64,000 nt of DNA from Margaritispora aquatica (lineage: Eukaryota; Ascomycota; Leotiomycetes; Helotiales; Discinellaceae), in contig VJWN01000011.1 of assembly GCA_007644065.1 (NCBI GenBank), positions 682,001 to 746,000 on the forward strand, read 5' to 3'. Below, piece by piece: positions 22,712 through 33,249 of the stretch. The position numbers and the translations under genes were made by a program. Below the pieces are notes generated by a model, which saw only the letters and a program-made list of their open reading frames with translations, made no database searches and was not told the DNA's origin. Every line of letters begins with the position of its first letter. Positions within the stretch are counted from its first letter, which is position 1.

Positions 22712-24276
22712 TCAGACCTTTACGTTTTCAATTTGGTTGGCAGAGATACCATTAACAATGACTCGTGGAGGACGACCACCTCCATTCTTGTCGACACGGC
22801 GAGCCTCCTCGTGTTCCTTCTCCAGAACTTGAAATGCATGACGAAGCTCTGGGTTAGCCTGCAGCTGAACATCTGACTTAATGTCGAACTTTGGATAGAT
22901 AGCCTTAAACAGCTTGTCGAAGTTCTCATTAAAGACCTTGGCGTTCTGGAACTTGTAACGAGTGTTCATGTTGACCTTCCATTCGAGCATCTGGAGGAAC
23001 TTCTTGAAGTGACGGTATTCCCAAACGATGGCTGGTGTAACCTTATATGCATTCTCAAAGTCCGAGATAGCTACGCGTTTCTCAGGATGCTCGACAAGAA
23101 ACATACTGGCATCTGCAAGGATATTGGCTGACTTGAATGACTCAATTCCGTACCAGGCGATGGTAGGGTTGGTGCGACCAGGCTTCTCCTTGTCAAACTT
23201 ATTCGCACGAGTAAACAGTCCTATCTTCCAAAGGTGCTCTGTAAGCTCAAGACGCTGCTTCAACAACATATTTTCCTTCACTAGATCGGTCATAGATTGG
23301 GATTGGTGCTTGGTTCCGCTTCCAACAGATCTGTCACTGGCACTTTTGTTCTCGCCTCGGCTCGTCGCCTCTGCTACTGACTTCTCAAGTACCTCGAGCT
23401 CCCTCTCCTTGTCGATGATTCGTTGCTCAGCCTCCTCAAGTTTTGCCTTGAGAGCGTTCAACTCAGCGTTCTTAGCAGAAATGACTTCGTGATCCACAGA
23501 ACCAATTGTGACGACCGAACTGGTAGCATTCATGTTCCCGGAAGTGGAAGTCTGAGATTCATCTGTAGCCTTGGCATGATTTTCGTACTTCTCAATCCAC
23601 GAACGGCGGCTCTCCTCGAATAGAGTGGTCACATGCAGAACATCCATTTCTTTGTTGTAGAGTTCCTCCTTTGCATCATCGAGTGCTTTGTAGATTTCGT
23701 TTTCACGACTCTTCAGATCCTCGATTTGATCCTCAACGGGAGACATCTGGATTTTGATTTCAAACAGAGCGGCCTTGAAACGAGCAATATCTACTTCTCC
23801 TCGGTAGATAGCCATCTGGTCAATCTTGGCATTCGTTTGGAGGAATTTATCGCGCAACTCCTGGAGTTCACCGTCGGTCGCGAACACCTGTTCAACAGAT
23901 GTCAGCATGTGCTCGAGTAAAAGACGGTGTGGAATTGTTGTGAACAAGAAATAATCCATACCTTTGCGGATGCTGAATCATGCTGGGGAGCAAATTCGGC
24001 CAACTCTTTCTCCAGAGCCTCAAGGTCACCGGCAACTTGCTCGGCTGCGCTCTCTAACTCTTGCACCTTGCCTTCTGCGCTCTCTAATTCCAATTGAAGT
24101 CTCTCAATTTCTTCTTCCTTCTTCATCCATTCGAGCTTCTCCTCTTGGATCTGGATATCCAAAGCAGAAGTCGAGGTGACGCGGGTTTTTCTGGGAACGA
24201 TAACATCTAGATGAGTGGTAGGCGTAGCAGTGAGTGGAATTTGCGAGGTATTGTGGGGGCTTTCGTGTTGCTCCAT
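22712..24276 (-). CDS. Family member E: long coiled-coil protein with divergent family domain
   Basis: Model complement(join(22712..23887,23962..24276)), 496 residues; intron 23888-23961 joins SASAK to VFATDGELQE in frame. ATG at 24276 gives MEQHESPHNT. Residues about 40-260 are almost continuous heptad coil (ERLQLELESAEGKVQELE; LEEAEQRIIDKERELEVLEK) interrupted by a serine/threonine patch. The family domain is recognisable but worn: HLWKIGLFTRANKF, then ESFKSANILADASMF, then FENAYKVTP. The conserved histidine is absent. After it comes a segment shared with member F (EYRHFKKFLQML, then a helix ending FKAIYPKF). An extra 5' exon at 24502-24708 could extend the N-terminus in frame. Function unknown; cytosolic/nuclear scaffold-like architecture. 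Confidence 0.75.
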
Positions 24277-27016
24277 ATTGAGGTTTATTTCGCGCTGCGA
24301 CTTTTAGATATTAGCAGGTGCGCGCCAGTAAGAGCTGACGAGGATGAATAGAAGAACCAGCTTTGGTTAAAGAAGCTTGATAGGCGTATGTAAGACTGGG
24401 GCAGCGCAGTGTTGAGATTCGAAAGGAAGACCCGTGGTCAAGCACGATGGAGGTAGTTTGCAAATCTGCAGATCTGTGAATTGGAAAGAAGCAATACATA
24501 CCATGAGGATATCTTGTCGTAGCTGGTGATTGAAGATTGGATAAAGACCTAGAAGATCTTGAGGTCCCGCGAAGAACAATTCAGAGATAACGTAATTGTT
24601 TGAAGGAGGAGTTTGGGAAGATTCGCGATCGGAGGTCTGTTGATATAGCTGGAGAACTACGCTAGTAATAAGCGAACCTAGACTCGAGGATGGAGTCACG
24701 TTTTCCATCTTGAAAATGGCAGCTGTAGCCGGCCTTAAGAACTTCTGGTAAACTCGATGGTAAGGAAGGAAGGAAGCCAAGTGGAGATTTATAGGTTGGG
24801 CTTCGTCAGTCAGTCGCCTTGCCTTGATCGCCGTGGTGTTTATTTTGAATGGATCGACCTAGCCTGTCCCGCAAATTTAGAAACAGGTCGTGCTGCGCCA
24901 AAAGTGCGAAGATGCCCACAAATACCAAATAATATATATGCTCTACTGATTATACTCTCACTGTAAGTAGAAGAGCATTCGGCCTCTATCTCATGGTTAC
25001 ATAGTTTGTATTTGGCTTTGACACCATGTCTGCCTACCACAATAAGCTTGGCTTGCATTAATGCGGGGACTAAAGCCACCTCCTCAATCAAAAAGGGCAT
25101 TCCTTTTACTCTAAAGATTCAATATGCTCAAACATGGAAGATATTAGAAATGGTATTTCTTTAGTTAGACAACCTCCAACGCATGTTATTCAAAGATCTC
25201 TCTTGTTAGTCTAATAGATATTAGAAATTCGGCAAAGCATCGGTCTGCTTCACACAATAAGAATAATGCTTGTTAAGAGACAATACTTGAAGGAATTGTC
25301 AACGTGAATCACTGTACCTGGGCTACTACCCCTTCCCTTAGGGGCTATTCCGAGGCACTTTCTGCGTATCTTAAACATTGCTTCTTGCCTCGAACTGAAC
25401 TGCTTGGTTTATTTGACTTCCAAATTTATCTTCTACGTAATCTATTCTGCCACTCAAGTGTTTCCACTCTGTAGACACTGACAAACCAGTGCAAGTATGG
25501 CCATTTGTATGTAAGTCTCTTGTAGACTTCACCACCTTGTCCAATAACCAAACCTCAATCAACATGGTATAAAGTAGCTGCGATTATTGTCCTTTCAAAG
25601 GCCTGCCAATGAAGACATCTATGTAAATTGATCACAAAGGGGCTTGATATTAGTTGCACAGATGGACATCTAAACATCCCTGTGAAGGAAACTTCCATAG
25701 CGAGGCAGTAACCGCTCCGTAACTTCGCAATAACTGCTGATATTTGAGCATTCCAATATAGCCTTCATAGCAGCCTCTCAATTTCACCTTATCTTAGGTA
25801 TGTTCTGTTAGGAATTTTCCTTAGCTAGCAAAGTACTCTTGCATTGTAGTCAATAACTACAGCAGATCTGTCTCGACCGGGAAATTTTCCAAATCAAAAC
25901 TGCTCAAGAGCTCAAAATACAGTTTTGGCTTAGAACTGTCGTCTTAGGAGGTGACTCGAAAATTAGATTGACAAACCCAAAACTTGAGACTGAGAAGTGA
26001 TGTGAACATACAAACGAGGCAGATTTCGTCGAGCTTAGGCCAAATTTAGACACCATTTATTTGACGATGGAAAATCATGGTCCTTTGCAGAATTTCCATC
26101 GCCATTCTCTGTGGCAACGTTGTTCTCCAATGTTTAGTCATTCGGATTGTTTAGCTGGATCCCCAATCTGACCCTCGATTTCTGGATCACTTCATTCTTG
26201 TCCACCATATTTATCCTTGCTGTAAGTGATATGGTAGCTGATGCTGTGAATCAGTAGTTAGAGTTTCTCGAATAATCATCAAAAAGTGTTCTATAGAGGT
26301 AAATCTAAGACTCAGCCCATGCGGAGATTCCGATTCCGTAGCCTCCGTTGAATGCATCGCGACATTTGGGCCCTGCTCAGTGACCTTAAGATGAAGACGA
26401 CCAAATTCTAGAATCAAGATTTAATACATGGGAAAAATGAGCCTATGAGATTTTCATCTGCAGCCAGGACATCTTGATATACGAAGCTCATATTGAAGTG
26501 ACGGTCCAAAATAGCCGCGATGGTAGCGCTCGAAGTCCATGTTTTGAAGACTGTCAAAGGAACCCTATGCGCTTGCAAGATCCATTCTGAATTATGGCTA
26601 TCGCCGGCGAGTTGATTGCCACAGGAGGATAAAACTCTTCTGGACTATAAAACATGCAGTCAGATAGCATCTTTGTTATGACGATATGAGCGGTAATATT
26701 TCAACCATGGAATATGAATAAATGAATATATGTGGCAGCAAGTTTGAACTAATATTACGGAAGATCCTAAAGCGGACAGTAAATAAATTGGGAAAGAAGC
26801 CACAAACTTACTTTTTTCATCCTAGTAAGAAGTCTAGAGAAGCAGGATGCGGGGGTTGTTGATTGGGAAGCTATGAATCTTAGAATCACTTTACATATTC
26901 ACATTTTGAATTTCTACATGATATCAAGATTTTGCCCTTCATTTAACTTGTACGTGTTCTTTCGCTGTCTAGTCTGTGCAACCAAGCTTCAACCATGGTA
27001 AGAAACGTGGGTGTAC
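24277..27016. other. Intergenic region, 2.7 kb
   Basis: Contains a possible upstream exon of member E (24502-24708). A short minus-strand frame at 26211-26417 reads plausibly (FTSIEHFLMIIRETLTT) but has no extension or known domain. The rest shows no gene. AT-rich and repetitive in appearance. Confidence 0.45.
24502..24708 (-). CDS. Possible upstream exon of family member E
   Basis: ATG at 24708 opens MENVTPSSSLGSL and reads 69 codons to a GTATGT donor after QDILM. An AG acceptor at 24301-24302, ten bases after a TGCTAAT branch-point-like site, would join it in frame through eight codons (SQREINLN) to the ATG of member E at 24276. Phase and signals fit, and the TAA just upstream of that ATG would be removed. 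No protein similarity supports it; it may equally be chance or untranslated leader. Confidence 0.3.
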
Positions 27017-28354
27017 TTAGGCTTCATCTGAATCCTTGCGTGAATTGGCTCCAAACTCATCGTGGACGACATCCAGCAAATCAAAAGAAAGCTGAATGCC
27101 CTTCTTGACCCGGTATTCCTCCAACCTCAAAGCGTGGTGCTTGGCGAGGGCCCAGTTGTGCTCAATGGTGACAACTTTGAACATGGTGTTGGCTTCCAAG
27201 TTCTCCGTGAATTCCTTGTCATCCTTGAGAAGTCCTTGAGGGTAAATCATAGCAATCATTTCCTCCATCTCCTCCATGCATGCTGTGGCAACGTCCTCCT
27301 TAGCAGAACCTTCGATCTTGAATTGGCGCATATCTTCATGCATTCTCATCAGAGCTTGGAAGTTACGGAATTCGTAGTTATCCAGAACGACCTGTGGAGG
27401 AACACAGTAGGCTAAGTGGAGAGGTCAGTTGATTGTCAAGCATGATCGTTTGACTGGCCAACTTACATTCTTGGAATTTTTGATGAAAGACATCTGCAAC
27501 TGGTTGAGGGCGGAGGCGGAGAAACTCATTGTATAGAATCATGACAGCATCTGAAATCGGTCGTCCTGCATGCATAGCACAATTGCAAATGCGTGCACCT
27601 CTCCAGGAAGACTCTTCCAGATCCTGGGGAACGACAATTGCATCAAAGCTGAGCGCAAGCTCGCGGGCATTGTGGCCAATCTGGAAAAGAGGGATGAACA
27701 GCTTTCTCTCCTCTTGGTGCTTCTTATGCATCTTGTTGAGTGCTGCGCGGTTCTTCTTGCTTTCTTTTTCGAGAGCCTTCTTTGCGGAATTGATCTGCTC
27801 ATCCCTATCTTCGATTTCTATCTTAGTTTGGCGGAGAACAACTTCAAGCTTCTGGATGTTGTTAAATTGACTTTCTATGAAATTCCTCTGACCGGTGATT
27901 ACTTGTTGCTGCATGAGTCTTTCTTCATTGCGCTCAAGGGCTACAGCACGCTCTTCAATGAACTCACGATCGGCGATGACTTTGGCGCGCTCCTCCAAGT
28001 CTCGAAGATGATCTTGCTCGGCTTGCATGAATTCTTTCGCAGACCGCTCCCACAGTTCCTTGGTAGCATGATCATGCTCCTTAGTAGCGTGGTCACGGTC
28101 CTTGATAGCTTCATCACGCTCTTTGATTGCTTGATCGCGATCCTTGATAGCCTTTTCATAATCTGCGAGTGTGAACGCGCCTTGAGAGATCTGCAAGCAA
28201 CGTTAGCATTACACAAAGCCATGGATTGAAGGGTAAATACCTCTGATTGCGACATGTTTGCTTCTGGCGATTTGCTTGCCAGCTCTTGAGAATTTCTGGA
28301 GAGAATCTTGCTAAGGAAATTACCTCCCATCTTCAAGGAATCGTAGGAAGACAT
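27017..28354 (-). CDS. Family member F: coiled-coil protein with heptad-repeat block
   Basis: Model complement(join(27017..27411,27467..28190,28241..28354)), 410 residues. Intron 28191-28240 joins MSQSE to ISQGAFTL; intron 27412-27466 joins KFQE to SYCVPPQVV. Residues 53-80 are four tandem heptads of the form (I/T)K(D/E)(R/H)D-x-A, then coil continues to about 200 (RDEQINSAKKALEKESKKN). The family domain is FIPLFQIGHNAREL, then GARICNCAMHAGRPISDAVM (histidine kept), then FHQKFQE. The following segment NYEFRNFQALMRM...MIAMIYPQG parallels member E (EYRHFKKFLQML...FKAIYPKF), so E and F form a subgroup. Frame fully intact. Function unknown. Confidence 0.75.
28065..28148 (-). repeat. Coding 21-bp tandem repeat, four units (heptads)
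   Basis: Four successive 21-base units inside member F encode heptads IKDRDQA, IKERDEA, IKDRDHA and TKEHDHA. Unit length equals two turns of coiled coil, so the array can grow or shrink without breaking frame or helix register. Confidence 0.7.
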
Positions 28355-28789
28355 GATTTCAATCTTAAGTCTGAAGATTATCGGCTATTTGTTTAGCGAG
28401 CATACGGCCTCGAGTCCGCCGTTAGGTAGACAGTTCAAGGTTCTAGTTTGTTGCCAACCTTTAGTAGATGTTTGTTAGCAAAGGTTATGAGCATGCTTTT
28501 TTCTTCTTCAACCCAAACTACCTAAGCTGCTTAGTCGTCGAAAGTCTCGGCGCACTAGTTTTGTTGGATGAGTCGTCGACCATGACGTGCCGAGCTTGCC
28601 TTTTTGCTTTTTGCTACACCTACAGACGATTACCTTAGTACGCCCAAACAAGACACGAATCTAGCAATCAGAATCTTTTCTTCTCAAGGCAATTAGGTAC
28701 CAGATAATTCCTCAAAATCAAGCATAAAATACAAAGACCAACGGCATGTTTTCAGGGTTGCTTGAAAGAAGACAGGTTAAAATTTGTGT
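28355..28789. other. Intergenic region, 0.43 kb
   Basis: Promoter of member F on one side and 3' flank of HIS6 on the other. No further feature recognised. Confidence 0.5.
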
Positions 28790-29667
28790 TTAAGACGCCT
28801 GCCTTGAGTTCCACTCCACACATTCAACGAATGTAACACCAGATCCTCCAAACACATCAAGAGCACTGCCAATAGTCAAATCGACACGTCCATTACTCAA
28901 AGATCTCACTTGATCTAGGTCCTGTAGATTTCGTCCACCACCAGCATAGGTGACAGGAATATTGCACCACTGGGACAGCTTCTGGACGAGCTTTTCATCG
29001 ATTCCTTTCTGAAGACCCTCGTTATCTGCTGCATGGATTAAGAATTCGGAGCAGTAGGGTTCAAGAGATTTGATAGATTCTAGACGACATAAGTTAATAT
29101 TTTCTTCTTGAAACACGACCTTCATCATACCTTCATTGACCTCCATATCTGTCAGAGTTTGCCACTTGTTCATAGCCACAAACCAAGTGTCGTCTTTCCT
29201 CCGGCAACTGAGATCAATAACCAGTTTCTGCTTGTCTCCTCCAAGGTTCACGAGCACAGCATCAAGTCTCTCTTGCGAGAACTTTCCAGAAGGAAAGAGA
29301 AATGAAGTAATAATGACCTACTACTCCAATTAGAAAAAACTTCACCAATAAGGCGGAGACCGCTTACCCTTTCAGCACCCCACTCAATCCATTGCTTAGC
29401 ATTCTGGTCAGTGATGCCTCCTCCGACTTGAAGACCGCCAGGCCATTGGCTCAAAGCGTCTCTTGCAGCTTCTTCATTACCAGGACCAAGCATTATAACA
29501 TGGGCACCTTCCAATGCATTGTCCTTATATAACTTTGCAAAGTGGCTAGCAGGTAACTTCGACACATAGTTGGTCTTCAGATCCGCAGATGTTGTAGTCA
29601 GGGTCCCTCCCACAATCTGTTTCACTTGTCCTGAGTGCAGGTCTATACATGGACGGAATTTTGTCAT
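28790..29667 (-). CDS. HIS6: Phosphoribosylformimino-5-aminoimidazole carboxamide ribotide isomerase (histidine biosynthesis)
   Basis: Model complement(join(28790..29317,29368..29667)), 275 residues, close to the usual 260-270 of fungal HIS6. The intron 29318-29367 (GTAAGC...GTAG) joins GAER to VIITSFLF. The TIM-barrel start [20 protein letters not shown] carries the first catalytic aspartate; QVGGGITD and VIMLGPGN are phosphate/strand motifs, and [20 protein letters not shown] and [11 protein letters not shown] are typical of the eukaryotic branch. The enzyme opens the ProFAR ring to PRFAR, the fourth step of histidine biosynthesis, in the cytosol. It is head-to-head with FAF1, the two starts being 149 bases apart. 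Confidence 0.92.
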
Positions 29668-29816
29668 GGTTGCTGAGCTGTTTTAGTGAAGTGAGCTTGG
29701 AGGTTGGAGGAGGGGTTGTCAGAACAATTTCTGGGGAAATGCGGAGACATCCGGCAGAATCAAGGGTCTGGCAAAATAATTTCTCGACATCCACGACAAA
29801 CCTCATACGTCACAAA
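29668..29816. promoter_or_regulatory. Short divergent promoter, HIS6/FAF1
   Basis: 149 bases separate the two start codons. Both transcripts must start from this stretch or within the neighbouring leaders, so some co-regulation is expected (inference). No TATA box or named element stands out. Confidence 0.5.
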
Positions 29817-30757
29817 ATGGCTTCCATGCTAGGCAAAAGGAAACGACAGACTGTGCGAGTTTCAAAGAAGGAGATTGAGGCGCAAAGAGAAGAGAATTCT
29901 GCAGTATCAGATTCGGAGGAGCTTGACGCACAGGAGATATTTCGGCGACATTTCGAAGCTCAGTATGCACCGCTTCTAATTGCCCCAAAGAAAGCAAAGG
30001 TTGTAGAGCAGGCACCAGAAGAAGATTCAGAGGATGACTCTGATTGGGATGGTATATCTGAAGACGATGAGGATGGTGTCCAGGTCATTGAACATACCGA
30101 CGCACAGTCGCGAATGGCAGCAATGTCAAAGGAGGAGCTCAAGTCATTTATGGTAAGCTAAGGCAGACTCGTAGAGTGTAACTAATGGATGTGAAGAGTT
30201 CAAAAGTCCCTAAAAGTGCACCTACTATACCCACCATCCGCGACAAGGGAGGCGCAACAATTGCAGATGATGATCCTTCTGAGGCAGCAAATCTAAAGAA
30301 AGATCTTGCTCTTCAACGACTTCTGACAGAGTCTCACCTGCTAGAATCTTCCTCGAACCCTACACTTAGCGGAAATAACCGACATAAGGCTACAGAACTA
30401 CGTCTACAGGCTCTTGGTGCCAAGGAGTCAATATTGAAGCAGCAGAAAATGCCAATGTCGCATCGGAGGGGCATCATAGCAAAGCAAGTTGACAAGGACG
30501 AAAAGCGACGGAGAGAGGCTCGCGAAAACGGCATCATCTTGGAAAAAGCAACTGGAAGTACGAAAAAGGGTGGTGACACGAAGCGTGAGAGAGGTGTTGG
30601 AGCTCCGGTAGTGGGAAAGTTCTCTGGTGGGACTTTGAAGTTAAGCAAGAAAGACATCTTTGATATCGAGGGTCCTAAACGGAGTGGTTCCAGTAGAGGT
30701 GGTAGGGGTGGTCGAGGCCGTGGACGAGGTGGAGGAAGAGGACGAGGCTCGCGATGA
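29817..30757 (+). CDS. FAF1: FAF1-like 40S ribosome biogenesis protein
   Basis: Model join(29817..30152,30197..30757), 298 residues; the 44-base intron joins LKSFM to SSKVPKSAP. ATG at 29817 (MASMLGKRKR) or at 29829 (MLGKRKR). Acidic block (EEDSEDDSDWDG) near 70-85, a helical basic middle (MSHRRGIIAKQVDKDEKRRREAREN) and the C-terminal signature VGKFSGGTLKLSKKDIFDI are features of FAF1/C1orf131-type nucleolar proteins needed for 18S rRNA maturation in the small-subunit processome. The protein ends in an RGG/GRG-rich tail, an RNA-binding feature and possibly methylated (inference). It shares a divergent promoter with HIS6. Confidence 0.8.
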
Positions 30758-31010
30758 TAGAGACTATTGAACAAATTAATCGGAAGTTGGAACTGTTGAA
30801 ATATTCTACAATTACACATCTCTTTTGCAGCGCTACATCTCGAGTGATAGCATCTGAGGGTACCTTATGCCATGTTACACAGGGGAGTACATTATACCAT
30901 TGGATGCTTTGCTCTCCAATCGATTTTTAATATTCTCCTCAACATGCGCCTACTGTACCAATATGCAAACCAATGATTCTCACAACAAATCCAACCAGGA
31001 CACTACAAGC

Positions 31011-31988
31011 CTATGACTGCCCACCATCCATCATGACCTTTACCTGCTTCAAAAGCTCATCACGCCGTTTGATACACTTCTTCATGATCTCCCTCATTTC
31101 TACTACAGTCTTTGTCAATTCAGGGGAGGTGTCCATCGCATCAGACCAATCTTCAATATCTTCATTCTCGTTTTTGTTCTCCTTCAAACTCTTTAAGTTG
31201 TCCCTTTCGTTGTTGAACCGTGTTTGAAGCTTTCTAAATGCCTTTAGATCAGGATCTCGATATCTCGTTCTTCCAGTCTTGTACACAGAGACGCTTCCAA
31301 GCGTAGCAGTCATGCTGCGAGTGTCCTTATAGACTTGGGAGCTCTCTTCATTGTATTCATCGTAGCTCAGACCATAAAGCCTCTCGTATATCTCCTGAAG
31401 TCTCTCGACTGTCACCTCACTGTCGGACTTCTGATCATCTGTGCACTGCATGGCCATCAAAGATAGCACCGCGGTGTCTGCCATGATGTCGCCTTGATGA
31501 ATAGCGTCAACTCCCCTCGCGTTTATTGTCTTATCGGCCTTCCCAAATCCGCAAGCCTCTCGACTCTGCTCAAAGAATCGTTTTCTGACACTGATAGCAC
31601 ACTTCACTAGTGGTTCGTGGAGCTCAAATGTTCTCTCCATTTCCTCGAAGGTTTCATCATCCACCAAGATTGTTTTGCCGTCCTTGATGCTCTCATGTAG
31701 ATAATCTGGTACATCTATGTTCTGTCTCAACTCATCGTTTTCCTTTGTAATTTTTGTGTTCTGATCTCTTAGAGTGCGATTCTCACTCGTTAAACGTTCC
31801 ACCTTGAATTGGAGACTGTGTATCGAGAGCTGCAGCCGTGACAAGAGATCAGAATTATCTGCAGTCTGCTGTAACGATACTTCACCAATTTGTTGTAGGG
31901 TTCGTTGGATGTGTTTGCCTCTCTTTTTCCGATTCAAGACTTGGCTCAGAGACGAACGCGTTATATAAGTAAGCCAAAGAGAAGTCAA
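31011..31988 (-). CDS. Family member G: coiled-coil protein with shared domain, start unresolved
   Basis: Open frame of 326 codons ending at 31011; the upstream end at 31988 is a TTG, not an ATG, and an in-frame TAG lies just before it. An intron from GTAAGT (about 32050) to an AG near 31940 could attach a preceding frame (KTKFLPHNSAFV) but that frame also lacks an ATG, so the 5' end is unresolved. Coil at about 30-95 (LQFKVERLTSENRTLRDQN). Family domain: EPLVKCAISVRKRFFEQ, then ARGVDAIHQGDIMADTAVL (histidine kept), then YERLYGLSYDEY. A second coil (RFNNERDNLKSLKENKN; EMREIMKKCIKRRDELLKQ) ends the protein. Body intact; function unknown. Either a missed first exon or a gene that has lost its start. 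Confidence 0.6.
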   Translation of the reverse strand: MTSLWLTYITRSSLSQVLNRKKRGKHIQRTLQQIGEVSLQQTADNSDLLSRLQLSIHSLQFKVERLTSENRTLRDQNTKITKENDELRQNIDVPDYLHESIKDGKTILVDDETFEEMERTFELHEPLVKCAISVRKRFFEQSREACGFGKADKTINARGVDAIHQGDIMADTAVLSLMAMQCTDDQKSDSEVTVERLQEIYERLYGLSYDEYNEESSQVYKDTRSMTATLGSVSVYKTGRTRYRDPDLKAFRKLQTRFNNERDNLKSLKENKNENEDIEDWSDAMDTSPELTKTVVEMREIMKKCIKRRDELLKQVKVMMDGGQS

Positions 31989-33249
31989 GTTGACCTATAT
32001 CAGGAGAATTAGGTCAAGTACTGGCGAAGAAAGGAAGACTTTAATATTACTTACATAACGAAAGCCGAATTATGTGGGAGAAATTTAGTCTTCACATACG
32101 CGTCGCAGATGTTGGACCTAATGGTTTGCCTTTCACTGCAATGGATCTTGGTTGTGGCAATTTTATGATGTGACCTGAGAACAAGTTGTAGTGCTAATTG
32201 GAGAAGAAATTCAGGAAGTGGCTGGAGCGTAGTCGAAGTCAAAGCTGCAGGATTGCAATATCCAGAGAATCAGACCAGCAGTCATTAGAATTTAAGAGGT
32301 CCACAGAAGAGTCCTAGTTGTTCGATTTTTTAACGATTCCAGTCTGATTAATTTTTAACCACTTTTTGTTAGGACTTGCTTTAGTCGTCTGATACTCCTA
32401 ATTGCATCTGAGGCATCTGAGTCGTGAAGTTAGAATCGGTGTATGTCGTCGCTAGGCGAAGCGAAATATTATTTCACCATATCCATCCACAATCCTTGAG
32501 GTCACAAATGATTATCAATTAAAGCTTTAATAAAGCTGGTTGTATGGCGTGTTTTATGGCCTGTGATGAGATCGCAATTGATTCTCTTTCAGTCTTACTT
32601 CAATATTTGCCACTGCTTCGCTACTTAGGCTGTACTCTATTGTTCTAGCCCACTAGACATGAGTACTGTGTGATCAAAAGCACACAAGTGGGATGACTAG
32701 CAAGGCGGGGTTTCAGAAGAACTCTCATGGGGGCTAGTTGTGGCTAGCATGTACCAATGAAGATGTGTCTAGATGATGATTCTGCTTCTCCGCGATGCTT
32801 GGTGGTTTGCTCCATAGTCTCTACATTTATTGAAGGATAGAGGGACGAATAGGCGATTGATGCGAGGAGAAGAAGGAATTTTCAACCTCGCAATTCATAA
32901 TCATTACATCTTTCAATTTTAGAATCCATACCAAAAAACTGAGCACGTCGACGGGATGGAATAAGCATTTCAACCTTGAAATTTTGGTAAGGTGCTTGTT
33001 GGTAAATCAGATTGACCTCACTGGACTACATTAATTTTGAGACTTCAAAGTAAAAGAAGCCTGCATGTCGAGGTTTCAAGAATGCGGATGTCTCTTTCTC
33101 AAAATCACCTGGAAATAATTTCACGCTTCAAAAACACCGCCTCCAAGTTCACCCTGGATACGCCTTACTTCCCTCTCATCGTTTCCCACACACATCAACC
33201 ATTATTCGACAACAACTCATCATCAGATCACTCTGAATTGATCTGCACC
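31989..33249. other. Divergent region between members G and H, 1.26 kb
   Basis: Promoters of the two oppositely oriented family members. The minus-strand frame 32051-32242 may be part of a 5' exon of G (see G). No other feature recognised. Confidence 0.45.
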
